From assembly GCF_050908995.1 (NCBI RefSeq), contig NC_135127.1, forward strand, positions 12,542,001 to 12,606,000: a stretch of 64,000 nt of DNA, read 5' to 3'. This stretch comes from Andrena cerasifolii. Its lineage: Eukaryota > Arthropoda > Insecta > Hymenoptera > Andrenidae. The notes under the pieces were generated by a model. The model did not search any database. It had not been told where the DNA came from and saw nothing but the letters and a program-made list of their open reading frames with translations. The position numbers and the translations under genes were made by a program. Below are positions 14,701-27,843 of this stretch, piece after piece. Positions within the stretch are counted from its first letter, which is position 1; the number at the start of each line of letters is the position of its first letter.

Positions 14701-16824
14701 TGTTTTATCGAGTTCCTGTCACCCGCAGGCACGGTTAGATACAAGGGGCAACGATAAATCTCGGCTCCCGACCGAGGCAACCATAAAGATTTTTCTCTTT
14801 ATGCTGGGACCGAATGGAGTCTGGAAGGACTCTGATTAATTTACAGACCAACTGATTGGCCGGCTTGTTCAACGTCTACGAGCATCCCTCCGAAATATTC
14901 TCCTTATTGCCTCGAAAGCTCGTGGCAGGATCGAGTATCTTCGGTCAACTTCGAGAGTCACTTGTCAGTGCCGATAGATTCGAAAGGAAATTTCGCATTA
15001 GTTATCGTAGAGCGCAGGAAATGCCAGAGACTCTTCAACGTAGCTCGTGCGCCAGCCTCTCTGTCGTTTCGTCCCATTCAAATTGCCGCGTCCACTGCAC
15101 CCGCTGCAGCTCGCAGTTTTTGGCAACGGTGCGCCAAATGGCAACCTGCCGATGCAATTGCATCTGTGCAACCCCTGGCGTTCCCCGAGAACGATGCAAG
15201 TTTTTCGTCGAGCCATCAACGGTCGAATACTGGCAAGCACGTGTGAATAATTTAGGGGTGGCGAAAAATCGAAATACCGTCGAGCTCTCCTTGCTTTCCC
15301 ATCCTATAATGGTATCTCTCCCGTGAGAATCTGTCGCGCCTGCAGGAGTCGCTCCTCCGTGGGAACTGGTCCTGCGCAACCCTACCGTTCCCGCAGTTTT
15401 TCTCCCGCGGATCTGTTATTTTTGCGAGATCCTCCGTTACTGATTCTATCCACCTCCCCGCCACCCCAGAATCCATTATTTCCCAAGGTCTTTTTATGGC
15501 TCGGCTCATCGACTCGCCCGGAGTTTTCCTTGCAAGGAGCCGCTATTCCTGTAGGTTCTTTTCTTGCTTCGGTTAGCAGTTCTATGAAAGTTCATCCGGC
15601 GCGGATCCATCACCACCATGGAAGCTTTTTCTGCAGGGATCGTTCGTTGTAATCGGGCTCACAGTTTCTCCTCGACGTCAACAAACCGCCTTCCCTTTTT
15701 GACGTTCGAATTACCAGCGATCCCCTGCTCTATTAACGGATATACCTATCTGGAGACGCGTTTGTCAAAACGGTCCTGTCTAATGCGCTAATTCCAGTAT
15801 CAAGCGGCACGACGATTATAGATGCCGAGGGTAGATGCTATATAGACGTATAGGGGTCGGGTGAATAGCGAGGACACGTATATACAGGGGAACAAGATGT
15901 TTCGGCCTACGCCGCATGTATGGCCCAGATAAGACACGGTTAATTTGGCCGGAGCGCATGCAGTTCTCTGCCATCAGCTTTCACGCGAAAACTCGACGAC
16001 AGCAAGTGCCTCTATACATTTCTCCCGTTTATCCTCTTTAAGTACGAGATCCGCTTATTTCTCCTGAAAGGAGAGGAAAAGGTGAAAGCGCGGATAAAAA
16101 AGGCACTATAGGCAACAGCTATCGCTCAACGTTAAAGACCCCAGGCGTTAATTGGTCCCGTGTATTTCCCAAGAGAAATATCGTTCAAGTGTCTTCTGGA
16201 AAGCTCGCGACGGCACGGAAAGAGTTATTTCCATTCGAGGTTGAAAATCTGTTTTTAATGCGCGACGGAAGTTACGTACCTATAACGGGGAGCGAGCAGA
16301 TTGGCCAGAGAACGTTTACCTTCGGTTTCACAGGCAACCGCGCCATTTTTCCAGCGGGAATTCCTGGCCGGCGGCCGATTTACGATACACACGGACGGCA
16401 AAATATACGCGATTTCGACGGAAATGAAATTCCACTTCCGTCCCGCGATAGTAATTGGATTTTCGGGTTCCGATGGAAAATCTCGGACGCGTCGGGCAAA
16501 AAATCCGAATCCTCGATCCTATCGGCTCGCCATCGAGAATCACGCTCCAATTCCTCTTCGTGGCTGACTTTTCGCGGCCGCACGTTACATCCACGACACC
16601 GTCGCTTGGCACCAAGCGTTAATTAATCTTCGAAACAAAGAGTCCAGACCCAGACGATTCCCGGCCCTGCGAGCTCTAATGGAAAATCGGTGAACCATCG
16701 AAAAGAAAAGCTGTCGGGGCAAGCACTCGAGCACTTGGCAGTCCACCAACTTCATAGATCGAAACACGCCGTTCTCAGGCGAAAGCAGATGACCAAACGC
16801 AGGATGCTCATCGGTGGACGAGTC

Positions 16825-16850
16825 CACACACACACCCACACACACACACA
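16825..16850. repeat. CA dinucleotide microsatellite
   Basis: A run of CA units about 26 bp long, interrupted once by CCC in the middle. This is a typical eukaryotic microsatellite. Confidence 0.95.
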
Positions 16851-19800
16851 TTCTTTAAGATTGCTGGACGAATCGCAGCGAGAGCAGTCGGCTAATGTTA
16901 TTTAGCGATCGACGTACCCTCCCGGAATAATCCAAACCACGGCCGATCAATCATCCGCCTACTGTTTCTCGCAGCTCTCCCAGGAATTCGAGGGGAAGCA
17001 TCCACCACAACGGCCGATCGATCACAATCGAATTCGCGATGTAAAATGCATTGGGGCGATAATTCAATCGCAGACGAACGCCGCTTCTGGTTGCGCGGCC
17101 CGCTCGCTTCGAACAGGGCTGCTCCAGATATGAATTGCTTCTCGGTGAATTATGAAGATTATTTCGTCCCTCCTTTTCTCTCTGACTCGAATAAGACGAG
17201 AAACTTGCCCGGGTAAGAGGATTCCTCCAACTTTTTTACGCTTTGTACTCGCGCTTCCACCCTCTGCCTTCTGCGTCAAATCCGTATTCTAGTGGTTCGG
17301 CGCTGAATCAGGTCGTTTAAATATACCTACCTTTGCTAGATGAAGGCCACGCTCGACCTGGACCGTCCGACATTCGAGACAATCAGCTGGATAAGGTGGA
17401 AGGATAAATCCAAGACGAGAGGCTCTCGACGGATATTTGTGAAGCGCGTAGACAAACATCGAGGAACCACCGTAGCGGAGGGTGTGCGAGATCGCGGTAC
17501 ACGTGCTGGTGAGCACGGGGTAGACACGCTTTATTTGCTCCAGGCTTTCCTTTACACCGGTTCGCGGCGAACGGGGGCTGGGTTTGTGTACCCTGTTTAT
17601 TTATTGCGCGTACCTAGTCGATTCCAACGAGCCGATTCGAATCCCCCCGCCGGAATCGGCGCGGCACGTTTTCGTTTCAAGCGAAATCGTGGTCGCTGGT
17701 ATTCCGCCGCACCGATTCATGCCCGTATTTTCCTCCGTCCCGCTGTAAAAGCGTGTTTAACGAGTGGCTGAACGACACTGCGAAAGGGCACGTCCTGACG
17801 CGTTAAAAATTTACTTTCGGCCTGCGCAGCGAGCTTTTACGTTTCGAACTCGGCCCCGTTCCCACGCGTAATCTTTTCCCTGGTGCGTGAAATCGCGGGC
17901 TCGAAGGTCGAGGAATTATTTTTTACACCTAGAGAGTTCTCGCCCGCGCCTTGCCCAATTCGAGCACGCGATAAAGAGTCGAGCAGTAAAGCGCGGAAAG
18001 TATGCAGCGTGCATTCCACGAGGCGACATTTGATGAGCAGAGAGCAGGAGAGGGGCGTTAGCGTCGCCGTTAAAGCGCCTTATCCCTCTGCCAGGATCAG
18101 CCGTAAAAGAGCCGGGGCCAGGGCGAACTTCTCGCGGGAGATGCACCGCTGCACGTGATTCCCTCGTTTATGTCGAACCGCGCCGCGTTCCTCGGCGACG
18201 TTGCGACAATAACGACGCATCAACTCCCAGGGCACTTGGAATTTCTCCACGGATTCGATGGACCCGCCGCGTGGGAGTCCCCTGAAGAATATTCTAGGAC
18301 TGCGAGTGGGGAAAGGTCAGAGGGTCGCAGAGTACGGTGCGCCTCTCCTCGACATTCCTTTCCCGTTTGAAAGGCTAAATCTGTCGCGACTGTAGCAAAA
18401 TTCCGAGTGCAAGTATCGCTGGCCTCGATCCTCGGAGGCCTTCAACTTGATCCGTTTCAAGGATCCCAGCGAAACCAACCGCGGAAGCATCGCTCGAGCG
18501 TTCTTAATTGCTCCTGAACGCAATCGATACCGCTTCCTTCGAGTAGGTACTATCATCGTTCGTTGGGTCCCGCGATCGGCCGCGACGAATTCCAGAGACT
18601 GTGGCGGATCCTTATTTCGTATTCAGCCTCGTATCTCCAATTACCGTGCAGCCTCTGTAGTTAAACTTATTCCATAGAATCTGTCCCCAATACGGCGTGG
18701 CGGCGTATAACGTGGCCCATTGTTCCTGCATTTCCCATTGTGTCGTCCGCGCGCGTTACCTTCTAACCTTGCACACGCGCCACGCCATTCAGACCGTCCT
18801 CCGTGGCAACTGAAACCTTGCCCTCTCGCCCTTTTCTTGCTCCGTTTGCCTCGGCAGGAGGCAAAGATGCGTCCCGATTTCTGACGAGAATCTCCACCAT
18901 AAAAAGGAGAGGAACGTGGACATCCCTCGCCGATGGGAGTCCTTTGAAGGAAGTGGAAACACAGATACGAGTTTCCGCGAGTCAAAGGGTAGAAACACGA
19001 CTAACTGACGGACAGATTCCGAAGGCTGCTGGTCGCACGCAGAATGGGACGCTGCAGGGTAGCGTTTCTCAAACTTCTCGCAACTGTGGACATTTGATAC
19101 GTGACTTTTGTCGAGTCGGGAGCACTCCACCGGCCGGAGCTTGTTTCGGAGCAAGCACTGATACTTGTATCAACACGAAGGACATCTGCACGGGACAAAG
19201 CCCTGCGGGGAGCAAATCGTTTAGAATTCGCACAACTTGCTCGCGCACCGGTAGGTACGCTCTCCAACTAAGATAAACATTTTCCATCAAGAGGGCTTGC
19301 GAAATTGAATCCTCGATGGTAACTAAGGGCGCGAGTCTAGCCAAACGATCTGCAGCTCTAATTGCTTGTTCAGGGTCGTAAAGGCCCTGGGAATGTTAAT
19401 GTCGACTCGTCTGCGCTCGCGAAAACTAACAATGCTGAATCGCGTAACCCTTCCTCCAGCAACCTCAAAGACACAAAAAGCCGCAAGGATAGGTATCGGT
19501 TTCTATTCGTCAACGCTCGATGGCCAGAGGCTCCAGCGTGAATTTGAGAAACGCTGCACTAGCAGACAGGACGGCCAGGTCCAGTGAGTGGCTCGCGCTA
19601 TAATCTTCTCGACAAAAGCCACCAGCTCTGGCCGCAATCCGAAATCAATAGCCCGCGGTCGGTTGCAGTTATCTGTTCCACCGTCTACACGTCCCGTTTA
19701 AATAGATATATACGTATATACTTAATCGAGTATCAGATCGAGTTGGACTCTGCTAGTGGCCGAGGACGAAGACGAGGACGGGGATGATACTCCTCGCGAA

Positions 19801-20076
19801 ACGGTCCTCGGTCCACCCTCGTGCGTGCAGAGGAACGTAAGCCACGCCATATCCCATTTATCGGCTATCAAGTAGGGGTAGAATCCTTGGGGACGTTATA
19901 ATTCCGACGTCTTAATGGGGGCCAGTGGATCGCTCGTGACCCATTATTCGGGCATTATGGCGCAAGGGGTGGAGCGCGAGCTCGTCGTCTCGATGCATCG
20001 TTTACGATCGACTTATATTTTTGTCGGTGGCCCGGCTTTACGACGACCCTGTAATTTATCGCGCTCGTTACTCGGA

Positions 20077-20115
20077 GCGCCGCGCCGCGCCGCGCCGCGC
20101 CGCACCGCGCCGCGC
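20077..20115. repeat. CGCGC pentanucleotide tandem array
   Basis: About 39 bp made of a GCGCC-type five-base unit repeated nearly eight times, with one G-to-A change in a CGCAC unit. It consists almost only of G and C and stands out even in this CpG-rich window. Confidence 0.9.
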
Positions 20116-20629
20116 AACGTCTCTCGCTCCTGCAGCGAATGGTGAACCCGTAGGGTGCGAACGACGCTTCCAGCAAACTTTCGACCCCCGTTGAGACGCG
20201 GCACAGTTCTCAATCAGGTTCTGCCACAAAGTATGTGGTGCTTCAAAGTCCAACTCGAGCTGTTTCGATCCCTCGTATCGAAAGAGTTCGGAAGTCGAGA
20301 GTTAAACGCGCAAGCCACGATCCCCGACGACTGCCTACTTCGAACATCTCAAAGAGCTTTCGTCGCGGCGTCTCTGCATTTTATCGACGCTAACGAGAGG
20401 TCGTTATCACGGTGTGTTATCTCGACGGTGGCTTGCGCTCGGATAGCAGGTCCACGGAGCAGCTGACGCAGGAATTCCCGAGGACGCTTCTGCCTCCTGG
20501 AATTACCGTTTGCGTAATTCCGTAACCGAACGATCAGATTTTCCGGGTATTACATGGATTTCCCGGGGCAGTAACAGGATGACTTCGACCCCGAAATTTA
20601 TGCTCGAGGATGCTCTACTTCTATCCATT

Positions 20630-21669
20630 AGGGGTGAGTGGGGTAAACAGGAACGCGGGGTAATCGCGAACGCGATGGTTACGGCGTTTTATTAAATGAA
20701 AACCAATGTTCCCTCTCCACTATTTAACAGTTTAGGTCGTATCCAATGCCGGACAGAAAGTAGTAAATATTGAATGCTCACGCTATTCACGGTAAACACA
20801 ATTTATTATTTTTATCATGTCTCAAGTAATATTTTGTCCATGTTCAATTGCATGTAATTACTATTGAATTAATGATACAATTGTGATTTTTTCAAGTTGA
20901 AATAAAGCACTTTTTAAGCAACATTTTGTGATCAACGCGTCTCCTGAATCATGATTCTAACCTTTGAAATAAATTCTTTTTTATCTTTTGATGTCGTGTG
21001 GTAATGACGAAGAAATCGGATGGGGTAATCTCGAACGTTCGAGATTTTTTTTAATTAAAAATTATTTCACGAAATAAAACAAATTTTTTACCATTTATTT
21101 TACAATTGTTTTAAACAATTGCCATGTTTTAATAGCGGGGCACTATTTAAAAATTTGAAAAAAATGAAGGTATAGTCCTATTTGTCCCTTTGACGGGCCC
21201 GTTTTCAGGAATATCCAAGTTGATAAAGAAATTATATATATCTGTATTTATTGTGATGAAATATATACACACCCACCCACTGAAGACTGGATAATGTGTT
21301 ACAAATGTAACTTTTGGGCAACACGAAAGATGTAGCGGCAGCAGTGAAAGCAAATCTAGAGGCTTTCTGTGCGATTTCTGCGATATATAGCTCTATCCCA
21401 CGTTCGTGATTGTCCCACGGCAGTCGGGTAATTACGAACACCAAAGGTTCGGTTTTTTCTTTATGAAGTTATTATTATTATTAGTATTATTAATTAATTA
21501 AACGGGAATCCCCATGGTACCAAGTTAATTTTTATTAAAATTTTTCAAAAATTCGTTACAGTAGTTTATAGAGGAATAGTTTAAGTATGTTTGTAAATAA
21601 AAAACAAATTCGTGTTCCACATACTTTTTGTTCTGCTTGCTTTTTTGCTTAGGTGTTCCACTCTCCCCT
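20630..21669. mobile_element. AT-rich repeat unit, probably a non-autonomous DNA element
   Basis: The left edge reads AGGGGTGAGTGG (20630-20641) and the right edge is its inverted form CCACTCTCCCCT (21658-21669), with 11 of 12 bases matching. Between them the DNA is strongly AT-rich. Four copies of a 15-bp motif of consensus GGGGTAATCNCGAAC occur at 20657-20671, 21022-21036, 21425-21439 and, inverted, 21402-21416. The copy at 21022 sits in a perfect 20-bp palindrome at 21027-21046. A TTA trinucleotide run lies at about 21469-21501. No transposase frame was seen. The left edge follows TA, but the right edge is followed by TG, so no clean target duplication is visible. Confidence 0.55.
21027..21046. 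repeat. Perfect 20-bp palindrome
   Basis: AATCTCGAACGTTCGAGATT is its own reverse complement. It overlaps one copy of the GGGGTAATCNCGAAC motif, so the palindrome is made from the repeat family's own sequence. Confidence 0.9.
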
Positions 21670-24600
21670 GCTCCTGGCGATCTGCGCAGCTCGTGATACG
21701 ATTAACTCGCGTGGAATCGTTGCGTTTAAATCAAGCTTCGACAATAATTGCACCGCGTACGGAAGATACCTAATCGCGCGTATCTTTGAAGAACGAACCT
21801 CGAAATAGTAAATTGAAGGGCGACGGGATTTAATGGGAGTGAAGCGCCATGGACCGTATTTGCTCGTATAAATCTCGTTTATTGTAACTATTTTTCGGTA
21901 ATCGCGTAAAGCATACGCGATTTCATCCGGCTTCGCATAGCGGGGATTAAATGAATTCGACCATGGAGGATGTAGCGCTCATACCTACGCGCGGTTAGCT
22001 TTGGCATCGTACGGCTGGACCGATACATTGCCTGGGAAATTCCTGACGTAGACTTTAAACGCGTCGCGTCCAATACTATGTCATTGGAGGCGGCCCGATA
22101 TATCGGGCATTTAATAACGCCGCTACTCTAAAAATGCTTGCGCGGTATGTTGCGGCGGGAATTTCATGGAAATTGGTTTGCAGAAGTTCGCTCGACAGGG
22201 CGGCGGAACGGCGGCCACGATTTTTCCTATAACGGACAGGAATATCGGAGTATTTATCAAGAAGCATTAGCTAATGCCGTGCCGGGAACGCTGACGCTGC
22301 GAACGAGTGACAAGAATGAATCGATGTCCGTTAACTGGCACAAAGTTACAAGATAAATCACCGCCGACCGATCTCCAAGCTCCAGGGGATAACGATTGTT
22401 CGTGTGCAGAAACACTTTGCCGGGAGGTGGCGGGGGGGAAGGGCGGTACACTTTTGCAAGTTGAAAACGAATCCGCGCGCGCTAGTTGCGAGGGCGCGGC
22501 TCGCTCTACCGGAAATATCCGCGTCGCTGGTGTTTCGGCCGCGGTTGACGTCGCGGCCGGACTTTATAATTAATAGCGCGCGGTGCATGCCTTCCCCTGG
22601 AAACGGCGCCAACTCTAATTCCAGGCTACCCGTCTCCTGATTACAGAAGCCAGCACGTTGCTTTCCTCGCGGACAGCTGAGATTGCAAAGCGTTCCCCCC
22701 TTTCTTCCAGCCGCACGCTGACGTCTCGGTGCTGGCTTCGAGGCAAACTCGAAAATGTTCCTCGAATAAATTACCACGTTACTTTACCGTGTATCTTTTA
22801 ATCGCGAGGTAGGTGGCGGGCGGAGAACCAAAGACGAGGATGAGAAAGTACAACGGAGATTCGTAATGCAAGGTAATAGAAGTAGACTCGTTACGAATTG
22901 TTCGACGGGAAAAGTTGCCCGAAACGTTGAAAGATTCAGGAAACGACTGACAAGTAGCTTAGTCCGCCGGAGCGGAGCCGATCCGATGCATTAATAATGC
23001 AGCGATGGCCGAAAGGTTGGGGGTCGTGGAAAAATTTCGCCAGCTACTTTGCGAAACTCGTTGGTCGGAATAGAATAATAAAATAATCAGGCTCGTTGCT
23101 CGCGAGCGCGACGCCTCGCCCCCCTGGAAACTTTCCCGGGAAGGGGTTTATGGCGTTTCCACGTCGCTTTCACTAGCGCCTTTCATAACAACCAACAACC
23201 ACTCACCGGAATACGCTTCCGCGCGCGCTGCAAGAAGAAAAAGAGAGCCTTCTGGTAGTTCGATTATAACGCGCACCTCGGGGGAGCTTTCCTAGCGTTC
23301 GCTATGAATCAGCAGCGATTTTATTTCGCTAATTCGTCGTTCTCCATCGTTGGAGATAATTTACGTCCGCGCACTTGCCGCTAATGAACCGGACTTTGGA
23401 CTTTAATCGCCGAGATTAGGGTGTCGCCGCTTAGCCAGCCACTCGAGCTGTTCTCACAGGATGTGTCGTAACTTGGAGGTTTCAAGAACTTTAAATTATA
23501 CGCTAATCTCGGAGCGTCCTGGACCAGTCGGATCGGGGACGTTCGACGAGGAGCCTGAATCAAATGCAAATTCCCCACGATTCCCCTTAATTCCGAATTC
23601 AACAGAGCGTCGCGAAGTGTGACCACGGAATCTCGAATTAACTTCTAACCGCTGCTCCTCAGACGACGCAAGAAACTGGAAAAAGATTAGTGTCGCTCTG
23701 TTTAAATGCCACGGATTGCCAGAATCCATCGAATGCCGGCTAACAAGGGGGAAGAATTTCAATTAATTTTCACAGCACACGAGCGGGAAAAGTTCCCTGG
23801 TTAATGGATTCCGCGGACCTCGATACGAAGGCGTTCGGCGCATAATTAATATCGTCGGACATGAAAGCCGCGGGAGGTATGAGCCGGAGGAATTTTTACG
23901 CGGCACATTCGACGCCGGAAAGCGCGATGATCGCGATCCAGCGGGCATTAGCGGCCCCGCTGGATGGTCGTTAAAATCTCGTTAAGTGTTCGCGCCGTTT
24001 TCTCCCGTCTTATGCTAATGTCGTGCCGCGATCTGGGGAAAGAAACAATGCCATTCTCCGCGGTCTGCTTAAAACTCCGCGTATTATTTCCACCGCGGTG
24101 GGAAATAGAGTCGTATCGCTGGCGGAGCGACAACAAAAAAAAAACTGGTGACCAGTAAATTGCAACGGCGAAAAGCACTTGCAGGAAAACTACCAGGCCC
24201 CGTTGTTCCCGGTATGCACGAGACGGGACTTTGTTAGAGTAGATACATCGTAAACCGGCGCGAGAAAGAAATTTCGTAGGTTTTCATTTTCCGGCCGGAA
24301 AGAAAAGGAACCGTGAAATTAGTCGTCGGTAGTTCTAATTGGGCGGTGGTGGTAATGAGTTAAAAACGGGCACGAGGGTCTGGAGGAAGCGGAAGGGACG
24401 CGAAGGTAAGAGCAGAGGGCCATGGGCAAACGATAGTCTATTACGCTCTGCCGACGGAAAGAATTACCATGTTGATGAATGGATTAGCATTTTCAAGGGA
24501 TGCCAGCACGTGCCAGTTCTCAAGAGCGACAGTTACCACCGTTTTACGGCCTCTCGATCGCGCGAAAGAACCGTATTCTCGCCTCTCCGTGGAAGACGCC

Positions 24601-25502
24601 GCTGATCCAAGTTTATATTAGCAACGCGAGAATCCACCCCAGAAGGATCTGGTCGATTCTCGTCTATCGAGGAACCCGATGGAACTCGAAGGAAATTGCT
24701 AGCGAGGCGTTCGCCGCGCGAAATCTCACGCGATTATTCTCCTGAGAGGCGATCGCGGATGCGCGAGAGGGAGGAGGGAAAAAAGTCGGTTGCCGAAGCG
24801 AACGATAGAGATGGGTCTCGATCGGGAAACGGCGCTGCCGGTGTCAGCTATTGTTCTCGCGCGAGATAGACACGCGAGACCTAAGGCGGGAAGCAATTTG
24901 CGGAAGCGCGTCCGCTGAATGGACCGTTCGGTCCTCCAGCCACGTTTCTTCCATCTTTTCTTCGTCCTTGGCGTACCACCGGCACTCGGCACCCGGAGGA
25001 TCCTTCGGGGCCCTCTTAATTCCACGGAGCAACCGCGCCGGCACCCAGAAATTCTATTCCGCGTCTGTCCAATTCAAACTTAATAAAGCGTCATGCACAC
25101 ACCGGCAGGCATTTTTCCGCGACGCCGCGTCGCCGAGACGATGGAATTGAATGCGGCGAATGCTCATTTAGCGCCGAGAGACGCGCCCCGCCTTCACCCA
25201 CACCCACGAGCACCGCGAGCCAAAGGGAGAGATCGTTCTCGATACGACAGCATCCTGCTGGAATCCTTAATATAGTCCGTCGAAAGGGGAGAGCCGGACG
25301 GGCACGGGGAGGGCTGAGAATGGAACGCGAAAGGGATGATGCCACGCCACCTTGAAAATTACGTGCCGAGTGCGACATACCTCGTCGGAGGTGCACACAC
25401 GGCATCTCGCGCAGGGACCGCGCTTTTCGTGAACAGCTCGTCCACGACCAAACGTTTAGTCGTGGCTTTATAAGCAAGGGTTATGAGAGGCGAGAAGGCA
25501 AT
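21670..25502. other. Non-coding stretch, nothing recognised
   Basis: CpG-rich DNA with short overlapping chance frames on both strands. No exon, RNA gene or element boundary could be supported between the two transposon-like units that flank it. Confidence 0.55.
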
Positions 25503-26062
25503 AGGGTACAGTAGCCGAATATGAGACCCATTTCTTAAAAACATCATAACTCTCGACAGAGAACACTTTTATTAAAATTCGAAACACGTTTTAAAAGTAG
25601 AATATGTTACTCTTTAGCAACCTACTGGAAAGTACTATAACAAAAATTCGGTTTCTTCGTAATAAAATAAAAGCGAAAGTCATTCAAATAGGCAGATCAA
25701 AAATATGGGTTCCTAATAAGAGACCCATGTTGTTCATCATTTAATGATATACAACTAAAGTAAGCCTTAAACTCCATTGCAAGCACTTTAGAACGGTATT
25801 TGTTAAAATCATTATACACTTACCACTTTAAAGGTATTTGTAATTTAATCGAAACACTTGAAAAACTTTCTGCAACGTATTTCAGAAATATGTGCTTGCT
25901 CAAGATGTTCGATTGATTACAATTCCACTGTGCGGACAAAACAACTAATGCACAGGTTAGTTAGTAAAGAAATAGCATCGCTATGACATTCAAGAGTTCT
26001 GTAGCGGAGATAAGCTGGGGTGTCATATTAGGTGAGGTGGTCATATTCGGCTACATTACCCT
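25503..26062. mobile_element. 560-bp MITE-like element with 22-bp terminal inverted repeats
   Basis: The ends 25503-25524 and 26041-26062 are inverted copies of each other at 20 of 22 positions. They share AGGGTA followed, after two differing bases, by GTAGCCGAATATGA. The interior is AT-rich, lacks a long frame and contrasts with the GC-balanced flanks. The words GAGACCCAT and GTCATATT recur inside near the ends. Terminal inverted repeats around a short non-coding body define a miniature inverted-repeat element. The superfamily cannot be named: the left end follows TA when the repeat is read from GGG, but the right end is not followed by a matching TA. Confidence 0.72.
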
Positions 26063-27025
26063 CCCTACCGTTCAAATTCACCTGCGACAGCTCGCGCAGG
26101 GGCTCTGTACGCAGCACCGACTTGGAGTCTCGTCGGCTTCGGCCGTTCTTCCTAGACACTAACCACAGTCACCGAATTTCCCCAGAATCGGTGTTCTACT
26201 TCAAGACAATGGGCCCCATTAATCATGTCGTTAGATCAGGATCCGAGGTGGAAATTCGGATTATGCATGCACGGCTGTTCGGTCCTGCTCTCTGACCTGT
26301 GAACGCGGAAAGGAAGTTCCGGTTCACTCGTCGGTGAAACCTGCGTTGCCCTAGGTTACACGCTCGTGCAATTGGCGGTCTGATCACGACCTCGATCTCG
26401 TGGCAGCCTCTGTTTCCAGTTTCGTGGTAACCCCTCTTGCCTGCCTCCTCCAACTTTAGAAAGAAGAGTTTCCAGTCCGCGATGGCGAATAGCAGGCATT
26501 CCTTGCCAACGAAGAATAATAATCGAAGGACCCTTGCGCCGGGAAGAGGCTTGGACGTTCGTTCGCGGTAATCACCAGCGGACAATACGGCTACGCATCG
26601 ATCGTGGCCGGCAATTACGTTAATGCGCGAAATAATGGCGCGCTTTTAGGCCGACGTGATTTCCACGACGAATAATTTATGGCAAGATTCTTCGCGATTA
26701 CGCGTCGTATTTGTCCGACAGAAAATTCTTATCTCCCTACCTCTGCGATCGCTTTGCGTCCTTGTCCCTATTTCGCTGCTTGACTTTTCCAACGTTGAGG
26801 GGGCGATTTCCACGATCGTTATTGCCAATGGATCAACCAGCACCCAACGCATCGGGAGGCCGTGCTCTATATATTTTATTACGAATCACCCGCGGTCTCG
26901 CGTCTGCAATTATATCTCCATGCAAATTATCCGGCGGAATTAGCATCGACCGATTAATTAGCGTTGTCGTTGTTGGTAGCGCGGCTTCCATCTGCAGATC
27001 CTTGCCGATCGATCAACTGAACCCA

Positions 27026-27060
27026 GAGAGAGAGAGGGGGGGGGGGAGGAGAGAGGAGGG
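27026..27060 (+). repeat. GA/G polypurine tract with a ten-G run
   Basis: Thirty-five consecutive purines on the plus strand: GA repeats, then ten G (27037-27046), then GGA/GA units. More purine-rich DNA follows at about 27139-27183. Such tracts can form triplex or quadruplex structures, but no function is shown. Confidence 0.9.
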
Positions 27061-27088
27061 TACAGGAAACACACTGTCACGCCGAGTG

Positions 27089-27118
27089 ATTGCAGCTGCA
27101 GCAATTAGCATAATCGCG
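27089..27118 (+). repeat. First copy of a duplicated ATTGCAGCT...CAATTAGCATAAT motif
   Basis: This segment reads ATTGCAGCTGCAGCAATTAG and continues CATAATCGCG. A close copy in the same orientation lies at 27844-27875. The similarity extends a little to the left, where both copies carry ACGCCGA. CAATTAG is a homeodomain-like core, so shared regulatory use is possible but unproven. Confidence 0.6.
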
Positions 27119-27843
27119 ACGTATACGTGCTCGTACGCGCGAGATAGAGAGCCAGAGAGAAAGACAGGGGGAAGAGAAAGAGCGGCGATCGACATTTTCG
27201 TGCCTGCAAAGCGGCATCCTCGTTATCCCCGAGCCACGAGACCGATCATCGATGAGAGATCGACCGCGAGACCACGGGATTAGAACAAGGAGTGGAGGAC
27301 CTTGGCGAGGTCTGACTACGGATCTGTCGATAAAATCCGTTCCAAAGACGATAGAAACTTCCCTACTGCGATCTCCGACAACATACATGAAATTCATTTA
27401 ACTTCTGCATAAAATTAACTACTCTTCGAAAGTATGACGAGGGAATGATTTTGACGCAGCGTTTATTACCCTTTCACTTTGCTCCGCGAGAGAAGCAATC
27501 CCCGTTCACGAACGGAATTCATTAAATCTGAAAATGCAGAATTTTATGACAAGCGTAAGCGCAGTTAAGCCGAGTTCCGTCGTTACGCCCGCGTCACTGA
27601 TTTCTCCGTTAACCGAGTTAATTAAATATTTCATGAGCTGACAATCAGTTACGAGCTTCCTATCAACCGCGCGATTCTTCGTCCGAAGCCGCACATCCGC
27701 TAATTGTAAGTACAATAGTTTGGATCCGCTCAAGTTTCCCGCAACGCCGGAGCAAAGCTTGTAACTTTGTTTAACGGCCAGAATTCCCCGCGCTGACGTA
27801 TCGATATCGATTACACAGGCGGTATCGCATACGCCGACGAATA

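Larger units (their letters stand above)
5773..20629. other. Long non-coding stretch, nothing recognised except simple repeats
   Basis: About 15 kb of CpG-rich DNA with no recognisable exon. The longest frame is a 198-codon plus-strand frame at 10738-11334, which is within the range expected by chance in stop-poor DNA. A CA microsatellite (16825-16850) and a CGCGC array (20077-20115) are the only repeats I can support. Regulatory elements may be present but cannot be called from sequence alone. Confidence 0.6.

Noticed and set aside
17630..17660. GATTCGAATCCCC resembling a tRNA T-arm box
   Set aside because: No matching A box, acceptor stem or anticodon arm could be placed around it.
24844..25044. 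Minus-strand frame with an acidic KDEEKMEETWLED stretch, considered as the complexin helix exon
   Set aside because: It lacks the conserved complexin core (KEKHRKMEEEREKMR type) and the heptad pattern. The resemblance is only a few charged residues.
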